A DNA stretch of 64,000 nucleotides, taken from Stutzerimonas azotifigens (GTDB taxonomy: Bacteria > Pseudomonadota > Gammaproteobacteria > Pseudomonadales > Pseudomonadaceae). The DNA is taken from the NCBI RefSeq assembly GCF_013522725.1, contig NZ_JAAMRF010000002.1:1-64000 (forward strand), given 5' to 3'. Shown here in pieces: positions 54,881 to 62,640 of this stretch; the first letter of the stretch is position 1, and each line of letters starts with the position of its first letter. A program made the translations under genes and the position numbers. The notes under the pieces were generated by a model. It was given only the letters and a program-made list of their open reading frames with translations, was not told the DNA's origin and did no database searches.

Positions 54881-56330
54881 AGGCGGTCACCCGGGTCTCG
54901 TAGGTATGCGGCTGCGCTTCGTGGAAGCATTTGCGCAGCAGGTTCTGGGCCACCAGCAGGCGGTACTCACGGCTGGCGCGGAAGTCGCTGAGCGGCGTGA
55001 AGTCATCGGCCAGGGCCGTGCAGGCGCGCTCGATCGAGTCGATATCGAACGGCATCCCCTGCAGGGCTTGCTCACAAGCCACGGCGCGTTTGGGGATCGC
55101 CGCCATGCCGCCAAAGGCGATTCGGGCCTGGCTGACCCGTCCGTTTTCGAGCGTCAGTGCAAAGGCTGCACAGACCGCGGAGATGTCGTCGTCCAGGCGC
55201 TTGGAGACCTTGTAGGCGCGCAGCGTCTGGCCGGGTTGCGGACGCGGCACGATGATTTTCTCGATGAATTCGCCGCTCTGGCGTGCGGTCACCCGGTAGT
55301 CGATGAAGTAGTCCTCCAGGGCCAGCGTGCGGCGAGCGCTGCCCTGGCGCAGCACCAGTTGCGCGCCCAGGGCGATAAGCAGGGGAGGCGAGTCGCCGAT
55401 CGGCGAGGCATTTCCGATGTTGCCGCCCAGCGTGCCCTGGTTGCGGATCTGCAGCGAGGCGAAGCGCTGCAGCAGTTCGCCGAAATCCGGGTAGTCGTGG
55501 GCCAGCACCTCGTAGCAATCGGTCAGCGAGGTGGCGGCGCCGATCTCGATCTGCTCGGCGCAGACCTCGATGGTCTTCATCTCGGCGATGTGGCCGACGT
55601 GGATCAGCACCGGCAGGGAGCGGTGAAGCTGGGTCACTTCCAGGGCGAGATCGGTGCCCCCGGCGAGCAGGCGGGCCTCGGGATTGGCGCTGTAAAGCTC
55701 GGCCAGGTCGGCGACCGTGAGCGGCGACAGGCAGCGGTTGCCGCCGATTTCCAGGGTTGCGGTCTCGCGTGGGGTGATGGCCCTGAGCAGGGTGATGGTT
55801 TCCGCTTCACGTGCATCGAACTGATCCGGTTGCGCCTGGCCGCACGCCTGCTCGGCGGCAGAGAGGATCGGCCGGTAGCCGGTGCAGCGGCAGAGATTGC
55901 CGGCCAGTGCCTCATGGGTCACGGCCTTGTCGTAGCCGCTGCCCCCCTGCGTCTTCTGCAAGGCGAACAGGCTCATCACGAAGCCGGGCGTGCAGAAGCC
56001 ACACTGCGAGCCATGGCAGTCGACCATCGCCTGCTGGACGCTGTGGAGCTGCCCTTGGTGCTTGAGGTCTTCGACGGTAATCAGCTGCTTGCCGTGCAGG
56101 GTCGAGACGAAGGTCAAGCAGGCGTTGAGCGTGCGATAGCGCAGGCGCTCGCCGTCCTCCGGTCCGGTCAGTTCGGCCACCACCACGGTGCAGGCGCCGC
56201 AGTCGCCCGAGGCGCAGCCTTCCTTTGTGCCGGTCTTGCCCAGCTGTTCGCGAAGGTAGGTCAGTACCGTGGTGTTGGGGTCCAGCGACTGCTCGCTGCG
56301 CAGTGTTCGGTTGAGTAGAAACTGGATCAC
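54873..56330 (-). CDS. xdhA: Xanthine dehydrogenase, FeS/FAD subunit XdhA
   Basis: A 485-residue small subunit. The N-terminal 2Fe-2S domain has EGCASGDCGACTVV; the second has CGFCTPGFVMSL and CRCTGYRPIL. The FAD domain follows (LLAGGTDLALEV, GTLGGNIGNASPIGD). It passes electrons from XdhB to NAD. The start GTG at 56330 has AGGAGG upstream; the longer frame carries no such site. First gene of xdhABC; two CTGACTT-type palindromes lie 55-90 bases upstream. Confidence 0.95.
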   Translation of the reverse strand: MIQFLLNRTLRSEQSLDPNTTVLTYLREQLGKTGTKEGCASGDCGACTVVVAELTGPEDGERLRYRTLNACLTFVSTLHGKQLITVEDLKHQGQLHSVQQAMVDCHGSQCGFCTPGFVMSLFALQKTQGGSGYDKAVTHEALAGNLCRCTGYRPILSAAEQACGQAQPDQFDAREAETITLLRAITPRETATLEIGGNRCLSPLTVADLAELYSANPEARLLAGGTDLALEVTQLHRSLPVLIHVGHIAEMKTIEVCAEQIEIGAATSLTDCYEVLAHDYPDFGELLQRFASLQIRNQGTLGGNIGNASPIGDSPPLLIALGAQLVLRQGSARRTLALEDYFIDYRVTARQSGEFIEKIIVPRPQPGQTLRAYKVSKRLDDDISAVCAAFALTLENGRVSQARIAFGGMAAIPKRAVACEQALQGMPFDIDSIERACTALADDFTPLSDFRASREYRLLVAQNLLRKCFHEAQPHTYETRVTAYA

Positions 56331-56384
56331 AAGGCCTCCTCGGTGCTGCTCTTCTGGCTCGCTTGCGGCGAATCTAGTGCTGGC

Positions 56385-56420
56385 TGACTTTTGGGTCAAT
56401 AAATTCTGACTTAAAAGTCA
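56385..56420. promoter_or_regulatory. Tandem operator candidate upstream of xdhA
   Basis: TGACTTTTGGGTCA (56385-56398) and TGACTTAAAAGTCA (56407-56420) share CTGACTT and lie 22 bases apart centre to centre, two helix turns. The second is a perfect palindrome of 6-bp arms around AA. Likely the site of a dimeric regulator of xdhABC, different from the GntR motif. Confidence 0.6.
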
Positions 56421-56501
56421 GGTTGTCATCCGTGCCTTGGCGTCGGCGGCCAAGGGCGATCGCTCGCCCGGCCGCAGGACAGGGTCAATTAGGAGTCTGG
56501 C

Positions 56502-57473
56502 TCAGACCGCCAGAGGTTGTTCGGTGCGCCGATAGGCGTAGGTTTCGGCGAAGCGCGAGAGCATGTAGGCGCTGCAGGTGGTGCTGGCGTAGCGCGGTGG
56601 ATTCTGCGCGTCGTGGCAGCCCGGCAGGCAGCTGATTTCGGTATCCGGGTGCGGCTCGGCGAAGAACGGCATCGAATAGCGATCCACGCCCAGCGGGCTG
56701 ACCACTCGATGCGGTGTCGACTTGTAACGGTCGTTGGACCAGCGCGCCATCATGTCGCCGATGTTCACAACGTAGGTGTCCTCGATGGGCGGCGCGTCGA
56801 TCCACTCGCCCCGTACGTTTTGCACCTGCAGCCCGCCGGCCTGATCCTGGTGCAGCAGGGTGACGCAGCCGTAGTCGGTGTGCGCGCCTGCGCCTTGTTG
56901 GTCCTCGCTGCTGGCGGTGTTGCGCGGCGGGTAATGGATCATGCGGAACACGCTGATCGGCTCGACGAAGCGCCTGTCGAAGAAGTCCCGCTCGATGCCC
57001 AGCGCCAGGGCGATGGCACGCAGCAGGGTGCAGGCCAGATCCTGCATGTCGCGGTAATGGCCTTCCACCAGTGCCTGCCAGCCGTCCATGTCGGGATGGC
57101 GGTTGGGCCCGCGCAGAGGCTTGCCAGCGAGTACATCAGGGTGATCGGACGGCATATGGAAACCCATGTCGAAGGTTTCCTTGAGGTCGCTCGGGCGGCT
57201 CGGATCGAGCTGCTCGGTAGCGATTGCACCGTAGCCACGATGATGGCTGCTCTTGGTGATGTCGATGCGCAGCTTTTCGTCGCTGCTCTGGGCGAAGAAG
57301 CGGCGGGCGTAGTCGGTCAGGGCAGCGAGGCGCTCGACGCTGATCGGATGGCCCTTGATATAGAAGAACCCCCACTCCCGGCAGGCGCTGTCGATCTGAC
57401 GCGCGACTTCCAGGTGGCCGCTTTCGTCGGAGCGGTAGAGCGGCGCGATGTCGATGATGGGCAACTGGTTCAT
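56502..57473 (-). CDS. 2-Oxoglutarate/Fe(II) oxygenase, isopenicillin N synthase family
   Basis: A 323-residue oxygenase. The N-terminal DIOX_N domain starts LPIIDIAPLYRSDESGH. The catalytic domain has the iron ligands HTDYG (His, Asp) and TPHRVVSP (His), and RYSMPFFAEP carries the Arg-x-Ser pair that binds 2-oxoglutarate. AAGAGG precedes the ATG; the longer frame is not supported. It lies between the binding protein of the purine importer and xdhA, on the same strand. The substrate is unknown; a purine base or alkylated purine is my inference from position only. Confidence 0.88.
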   Translation of the reverse strand: MNQLPIIDIAPLYRSDESGHLEVARQIDSACREWGFFYIKGHPISVERLAALTDYARRFFAQSSDEKLRIDITKSSHHRGYGAIATEQLDPSRPSDLKETFDMGFHMPSDHPDVLAGKPLRGPNRHPDMDGWQALVEGHYRDMQDLACTLLRAIALALGIERDFFDRRFVEPISVFRMIHYPPRNTASSEDQQGAGAHTDYGCVTLLHQDQAGGLQVQNVRGEWIDAPPIEDTYVVNIGDMMARWSNDRYKSTPHRVVSPLGVDRYSMPFFAEPHPDTEISCLPGCHDAQNPPRYASTTCSAYMLSRFAETYAYRRTEQPLAV

Positions 57474-57528
57474 GGTACTGGCCTCTTGAAGCGTCGGCTG
57501 CCGGCTATCGGGCACGGCGGCCGTTCAG

Positions 57529-57558
57529 GAAAAGCCCCTGCTCGGTGGGAGAGGGGCT
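57529..57558 (-). terminator. Terminator of the binding-protein gene
   Basis: On the minus strand a 7-bp stem AGCCCCT / AGGGGCT with a 12-base loop is followed by TTTCC. It lies about 30 bases after the stop of the binding-protein gene. Confidence 0.65.
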
Positions 57559-57588
57559 GTGTGCACGCAAGGCACTTTTCCTGTGGTC

Positions 57589-58671
57589 TTATTTTGGAAT
57601 GTCGGCCTTGATGCCCTGCACGTAGTAGTTCATCGAGGCCAGCTCCTGGTTGCTCGCGGCCTGCCCTTCAGGGATGCGTACAGTGCCTGCCTGGTCCTTG
57701 ATCGGGCCGGTGAAGGGATGGAACTCACCGCTGCGGATGCTGGCGATCAGGGCCTCTGCCTCGGTTTTCACATCGGCCGGAACCAGATCGCTGATCGGCA
57801 GGCTGATGGTGTCTTCGGCCAGACCGCCCCAGAAGTCGTCGGATTTCCAGGTGCCGGCCATCACGGCTTCGGCGGATTTGGTGTAGTGCGGGCCCCAGTC
57901 ATTGACGATGGAAGTCAGTACGGCCTTGGGTCCGAAGTGCGCCATGTCCGAGGCGTAACCAACCGAGTAGACGCCACGGCGTTCGGCGGCCTGGATCGGG
58001 GCGGGGCTGTCGGTGTGCTGGAAGATCACGTCCACGCCTTGGTCGATCAGCGCATTGGCGGCATCGGCTTCTTTGCCGGGATCGAACCAGGTGTTGACCC
58101 AGACCACGCGGATTTCGGTGCCGGGGTTGTACTTGTCCAGGGCCAGTTGGATGGCGTTGATGTCGCGGATTACTTCAGGGATGGGGAAGGAGGCGACATA
58201 GCCGATCTTCTTGGTCTTGGTCATCTTCGCGGCGAGGAAGCCACCGACGTAGCGACCCTCATAGGAACGCGACAGGTAGGTGCCGAGGTTCTTGTCCTGC
58301 TTGTAACCGGTGGCGTGCTCGAAGGTGACCTTGGGGAACTGCTTGGCGACCTTGAGCGTAGGGTTCATGTAGCCGAACGAGGTGGTGAAAATCAGATCGT
58401 AGCCGCCCTTGGCCATGTTGCGGATCACGCGCTCGGCATCGGCACCTTCGGGAACGTTTTCGACGAAGCTGGTTTCGACCTTGTCACCGAGTTTCTCGGC
58501 CATGTACTTGCGGCCCTGCTCGTGCTGGTAGGTCCAGCCGTGGTCGCCGATCGGCCCGATATAGACGAAGCCCACCTTCAGCGGGTCGGCTGCCGAAGCG
58601 CCGAGGGTGACGCTGAAGCCGATGGCTGCAGCTAGGGTGCGCAGCAGGTTTTTTCGGTTTTTGGTCTGCAT
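57589..58671 (-). CDS. BMP-family ABC transporter substrate-binding protein
   Basis: A 360-residue periplasmic protein with signal peptide ending LGASA before ADPLKVGFVYIGPIGDHGWTYQHEQGRKY. The BMP (PnrA-like) fold binds nucleosides or purine bases: FVENVPEGADAERVIRNMAKGGYDLIF and IFQHTDSPAPIQAAERRGVYSVGYASDM are typical. With the two permeases and the ATPase at the right end it makes a complete importer. AGGAG lies 11 bases before the ATG. It has its own palindromic promoter region and terminator, so its level can be set apart from the permease genes. Confidence 0.92.
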   Translation of the reverse strand: MQTKNRKNLLRTLAAAIGFSVTLGASAADPLKVGFVYIGPIGDHGWTYQHEQGRKYMAEKLGDKVETSFVENVPEGADAERVIRNMAKGGYDLIFTTSFGYMNPTLKVAKQFPKVTFEHATGYKQDKNLGTYLSRSYEGRYVGGFLAAKMTKTKKIGYVASFPIPEVIRDINAIQLALDKYNPGTEIRVVWVNTWFDPGKEADAANALIDQGVDVIFQHTDSPAPIQAAERRGVYSVGYASDMAHFGPKAVLTSIVNDWGPHYTKSAEAVMAGTWKSDDFWGGLAEDTISLPISDLVPADVKTEAEALIASIRSGEFHPFTGPIKDQAGTVRIPEGQAASNQELASMNYYVQGIKADIPK

Positions 58672-58736
58672 GGCAGATGACGCTCCTGTTGGTCTCTCTA
58701 TCTATAGGGCCTGGGTGGCATCGCTTTGTTGCAAAA

Positions 58737-58756
58737 AACTGACCAACTGGACAGTT
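58737..58756. promoter_or_regulatory. 20-bp palindrome upstream of the binding-protein gene
   Basis: AACTGACCAACTGGACAGTT pairs at 8 of 10 positions (AACTG.CCA / TGG.CAGTT). It lies 66-85 bases before the binding-protein ATG, within the 214-base gap after 8-oxoguanine deaminase. Probable operator of a dimeric repressor or activator. Confidence 0.65.
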
Positions 58757-58885
58757 AATCTGGCGCCCGCGCTACCTGGCTACCGAACACGGTTTCCGCG
58801 ATTCCCGCTGGTGCGGTTTTGCCGTCGCGTGCTGCAAAAAGGTGCAGATTGTACGGTGCAACGGCGACAGATGCGCGAGGCGAGG

Positions 58886-60241
58886 TCATCCGGCGATCAG
58901 GTGCGCAGCTGCCTGGCGGTGATCGGCAACCAGGCCGCGCACGTCGAGCCCTTCAATCTCGCCGTCGACGACCCGCCACTGTCCGCCGATCATCACCCGG
59001 TCGGCGCGGTCGGCACCGCACAGCAACAGCGCCGAGAGTGGATCGTGGCTGCCGGAGAAGCGCAGTGCGTCGACTGTGAACATGGCCAGATCCGCCTGCT
59101 TGCCGACGGCGAGCTGGCCGATGTCGTCACGGCCGAGCAGTCGGGCGGAGCCGTGGGTGGCCCAGCCGAGTGCCAGTTCCGGGGTGATCCGCTCGGCGCC
59201 GTAACGCAGGCGTTGCAGATACAACGCCTGGCGCGCTTCGAGAATCAGGTTGGAGGCGTCGTTGGAGGCCGAGCCGTCCACGCCCAGGCCGATCACCGCA
59301 CCAGCAGCCTCCAGTTCCAGGGTTGGGCAGATGCCGGAAGCCAGGCGCATGTTGGAGCTGGGGCAATGGCATATTCCGGCGCCGGCATCACCGAGGCGGG
59401 CGATCTCTTCATCGTTGAAGTGAATGCCGTGAGCCAGCCAGGTACGCGGGCCGAGCCAGCCGACGCTGTCCAGGTAGTCAACGGTGCGCAGGCCGAAGCG
59501 CTGGAGGCAGAAGGATTCCTCGTCCAGCGTCTCGGCCAGGTGGGTGTGCAGGCGCACGTCATGCTGCTCGGCCAATGCTGCGCTCGCACGCATGATCTCG
59601 GGCGTGACCGAGAACGGAGAACAGGGCGCGAGGGCGATCTGGATCCGCGCGTCAGCGCCGCGCTCGTGGTAGCGGGCGATCAGCCGTTCGCTGTCGGCGA
59701 GGATCACCTCGGCCTGCTGCACCGTCTGCTGGGGCGGCAAGCCGCCATCCGCTTCGCCGAGGCTCATCGACCCGCGGCTCAGCATCGCGCGCATGCCCAG
59801 CTCGCGCACCGCCTGGACCTGCACGTCGATGGCCTCTTCCAGACCTTCAGGAAACAGATAGTGATGGTCGGCCGCGGTGGTGCAACCCGACAGCAGCAGT
59901 TCGGCCAGTGCTACCTTGCTGGCCAGGGCGAGCTTTTCCGGGGTCAGTCGCGCCCACACCGGATAGAGCGTCTTGAGCCAGGGGAACAGCGGCTGGTTGA
60001 CCACCGGTGCCCAGGCACGGGTCAAGGTTTGATAGAAGTGGTGATGGGTGTTGATCAGCCCGGGCAGGACCACATGAGCGCTGGCGTCGAAGGTGGAGTC
60101 GACTGGTCGTGCCGGATGCTGGTCCTTGCCGAGCAGCTCGACGATGACGCCATTCTCGACCACCAGCCCGCCGGGGGCCTGATGCTCGGTGGCCGTGAAG
60201 AGCGCGAGAGGGTTCTTGATCCAGAGACGGTCTGCAGGCAT
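58886..60241 (-). CDS. 8-Oxoguanine deaminase
   Basis: A 451-residue amidohydrolase of the TrzN/AtzA type. PGLINTHHHFYQTLTRAW provides zinc ligands, LHTHLAETLDEE follows and HGIHFNDEEI and GLGVDGSASND are conserved. The closest function I recall is P. aeruginosa PA0142, shown to deaminate 8-oxoguanine to urate. Here that would feed urate straight into PuuD. CAGGAGA precedes the ATG. It lies between the permease and binding-protein genes of the importer. Confidence 0.87.
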   Translation of the reverse strand: MPADRLWIKNPLALFTATEHQAPGGLVVENGVIVELLGKDQHPARPVDSTFDASAHVVLPGLINTHHHFYQTLTRAWAPVVNQPLFPWLKTLYPVWARLTPEKLALASKVALAELLLSGCTTAADHHYLFPEGLEEAIDVQVQAVRELGMRAMLSRGSMSLGEADGGLPPQQTVQQAEVILADSERLIARYHERGADARIQIALAPCSPFSVTPEIMRASAALAEQHDVRLHTHLAETLDEESFCLQRFGLRTVDYLDSVGWLGPRTWLAHGIHFNDEEIARLGDAGAGICHCPSSNMRLASGICPTLELEAAGAVIGLGVDGSASNDASNLILEARQALYLQRLRYGAERITPELALGWATHGSARLLGRDDIGQLAVGKQADLAMFTVDALRFSGSHDPLSALLLCGADRADRVMIGGQWRVVDGEIEGLDVRGLVADHRQAAAHLIAG

Positions 60242-60544
60242 GGCCGGCTTCTCCTGAAAAGTGAGTTCAGAGTGAGCCAGCTCAGTTATGCCCTGTCTGC
60301 TGATCCAGGGGGCCTCGTTGGGAGGCCTAGTCGGAGTATCTAACCGGGGCGCCTATTGGACGCCTGGTCGGGACGCCAAGACAGGAACACCTAGCTGAAA
60401 CCTAGTCCGTACCGGGCGTCGCGCGACGCACGATAGCGACTCGACTTTGGGATGTCTAACGCCATTCGCGGTCAAGTCCGCCCCCCAACAGGGCGCGCGA
60501 ACCTTTTGTGGGAGCGACCCCGGCGCGTCCTGACCGGCCTTGCC
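60242..60544. other. Intergenic region with REP-like element
   Basis: About 300 bases between the second permease gene and 8-oxoguanine deaminase. It holds the third TTCGCGGTCAAG element near 60465-60516 and several short CCTAG/GGCGCC-rich pieces around 60320-60420. No gene seen. Confidence 0.6.
60465..60516. repeat. REP-like element, TTCGCGGTCAAG, copy 3
   Basis: TTCGCGGTCAAGTCCGC (60465-60481) is followed by TTTTGTGGGAGCG (60504-60516), the classical outer parts of Pseudomonas REP elements. Placed 30 bases past the permease stop. Confidence 0.7.
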
Positions 60545-61471
60545 TCAATGTCCCGGCTGCCATGGCTGGCCCAAGGAGACCGGCGCGTACAGACGGGTGC
60601 GTACGGCGTCGCGCGAAAGCAGCACCAGCACGACGATGGTCGCCACGTATGGCAGCATCGCCAACAGGTTGCCGGGAATCGCCAGGCCGATGCCCTGGGC
60701 CACCAGATGCAGGATGCTCGCCAGGCCGAACAGATAGGCGCCGAGCAACACGCGGCTGACCCGCCAGCTGGCGAACACCACCAGCGCCAGTGCAATCCAG
60801 CCGCGCCCGGCGGTCATGTTTTCCGCCCACATCGGCGTGTAGGCCAGCGACATGTAGCCGCCGGCAAGACCCGCCATGGCGCCGCCGAACATCACCGCCA
60901 GCGTGCGCACGCGCAGCACCGGCAGGCCCATGGCGCTGGCGGCGTTGGGGTTCTCACCAACGGCCTGGATGATCAGGCCGATGCGGCTCTTGAGCAGCAC
61001 CCAGGCCACCAGTGCGAACAGGGCGAACGAGAGGTACACCAACAGGTCCTGAGCGAACAACATGCGACCGATCAGCGGAATCTCGCTCAACAGCGGTAGG
61101 GCAATCGGCTCGAATCCGGCCAGCGGCTTGCCAACCCAGCTTGCACCGACGAAGGATGAAAGGCCCACCCCGAAGATCGTCAGTGCCAGGCCCGTCGCCA
61201 CTTGGTTGGCGTTGAAACCGAGCGCCACCAGGGCGAACAGCAACGACAGCAGCACGCCCGCCAGGCAGGCGAAGACGACCCCGAGCCAGAGGTTGCCGCT
61301 GGCGTAGGCGACCATGAAGCCGATCACCGCGCCGAACAGCATCATGCCTTCCTGGCCGAGGTTGAGCACGCCGCTCTTCTCGCAGACGAGCTCACCGAGG
61401 GCGACCAGCAGCAGCGGTGTGCCGGTGCGGATCATCGCGTAGAAAATGTTGGTCAGTAGATCGATGTCCAT
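60545..61471 (-). CDS. Purine/nucleoside ABC transporter permease (second)
   Basis: A 308-residue permease of the branched-chain type (BPD_transp_2) as in BMP importers. Eight or so helices, with VCEKSGVLNLGQEGMMLFGA near the start, the family signature. LVALGFNANQVATGLALTIFGVGLSSF and AVGENPNAASAMGLPVLRVR follow. It lies 50 bases after the first permease gene and before 8-oxoguanine deaminase. Confidence 0.93.
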   Translation of the reverse strand: MDIDLLTNIFYAMIRTGTPLLLVALGELVCEKSGVLNLGQEGMMLFGAVIGFMVAYASGNLWLGVVFACLAGVLLSLLFALVALGFNANQVATGLALTIFGVGLSSFVGASWVGKPLAGFEPIALPLLSEIPLIGRMLFAQDLLVYLSFALFALVAWVLLKSRIGLIIQAVGENPNAASAMGLPVLRVRTLAVMFGGAMAGLAGGYMSLAYTPMWAENMTAGRGWIALALVVFASWRVSRVLLGAYLFGLASILHLVAQGIGLAIPGNLLAMLPYVATIVVLVLLSRDAVRTRLYAPVSLGQPWQPGH

Positions 61472-61490
61472 GAGACGTCCTTAGCGGGAA

Positions 61491-61580
61491 GCTTGAGGCT
61501 GGAAGCTGGAAGTAAAAGCAGTCATGACTGCGCGGCCGGCTTCACACTTCCGGCTTTCGACTTCCAGCCTCGCGCGAAGC
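61491..61580. repeat. Inverted repeat across the permease gene junction
   Basis: GAGGCTGGAAG (61495-61505) pairs exactly with CTTCCAGCCTC (61561-61571), with further partial pairing (GCTT / AAGC at the ends, 61491 and 61580). The right arm lies inside the first permease gene and encodes its last residues. Confidence 0.7.
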
Positions 61581-62625
61581 GCGGCCGATACAGGATCAGC
61601 ACGTCGCAGGCCAGCAGGAAGAACAGGACCATGCCCTGGAACAGCTGGGTGATCGATTGCGGCAGGTTCGCCGCCATCTGCGCGTTCTCACCGCCCAGGT
61701 AGAGCAGCGCCATCAGCAGGCTGGCGAAGACGATGCCGACCGGGTTGAGGCGTCCGAGGAAGGCCACCGTGATCGCCGCATAACCGTAGCCTGGCGAAAC
61801 TTGCGGCACCAACTGGCCGATCGGGCCGGTGACTTCGGCGATCCCTGCGAGGCCGGCCAGCGCGCCGCTGATCAGCAGGGCGATCCAGACCAGCTTCTTG
61901 TCGCGAAAACCAACGAAGCCGGCGGCGCGGCGGTCCAGCCCGAGGACCTTGATCTGAAAGCCCAGGAAGCTGCGTTGCAGCAACACCCACACGACCACCA
62001 GCGCCAGCAGGGCGAAATAGAGGCCGCCGTGTACGCGCAGATCCTCGACGATCTGCGGCAAGCGGGTGGCGTCTCCGAACATTGCCGACTCGGGGAAGTT
62101 GTAGCCTTCCGGATCTTTCAACGGGCCATGCACGAAGAACAGCAGCAGGTTCAACGCGATGTAGTTGAGCATGATACTGGTGAGGATCTCGTTGGCGTTG
62201 AACGCGGTTTTCAGCCAGGCGCAGAGCCCCGCCCAGGCAGCGCCGCCGAGGGTGCCGACGATCAAGGTCAAGGCCAGTGCCCAGCGCGAATCCCAGTCGA
62301 TGATGTTCACCGCCAGCGCGCTGCCGGCCAGCGCGCCGATCAGCAATTGGCCTTCCGCGCCAATGTTCCAGATGCGGGCGTTGTAGACCACCGCCAGGCC
62401 CAGGGCGCAGAGCAGGATCGGCAGTGCTTTAACCAGGAGTTCGGAGACGCCGTAGAGATCGCTGACCGGGTCGATCAGCAGCACCTTGAGTGTGGCCAGG
62501 GGCGGATGGCCGAGCACCGCGAACAACAGCGCGCCGCTCAGCAAGGTCAGCACCGCAGCCAGCAGCGGCGACAGCCAGAGCATGGCGCGCGACTGCTGGC
62601 CACGAGGTTCGAGGGATAACAACAT
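61522..62625 (-). CDS. Purine/nucleoside ABC transporter permease (first)
   Basis: A 367-residue permease of the BPD_transp_2 family. Family marks are VVYNARIWNIGAEGQLLIGALAG, FNANEILTSIMLNYIALNLL and PGYGYAAITVAFLGRLNPVGIVFAS. About ten helices. The tail, from about GWKSKAGS to the end, is coded by one arm of a repeat and looks added late. It lies 15 bases after the ATPase gene. Confidence 0.93.
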   Translation of the reverse strand: MLLSLEPRGQQSRAMLWLSPLLAAVLTLLSGALLFAVLGHPPLATLKVLLIDPVSDLYGVSELLVKALPILLCALGLAVVYNARIWNIGAEGQLLIGALAGSALAVNIIDWDSRWALALTLIVGTLGGAAWAGLCAWLKTAFNANEILTSIMLNYIALNLLLFFVHGPLKDPEGYNFPESAMFGDATRLPQIVEDLRVHGGLYFALLALVVVWVLLQRSFLGFQIKVLGLDRRAAGFVGFRDKKLVWIALLISGALAGLAGIAEVTGPIGQLVPQVSPGYGYAAITVAFLGRLNPVGIVFASLLMALLYLGGENAQMAANLPQSITQLFQGMVLFFLLACDVLILYRPRFARGWKSKAGSVKPAAQS

Positions 62626-62640
62626 GGGACTGGTCTCTCG

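Noticed and set aside
54873..56399. Longer xdhA start (ATG at 56399)
   Set aside because: AGGAGG precedes the GTG at 56330, and the extra residues are not like XdhA and would cover the promoter palindromes.
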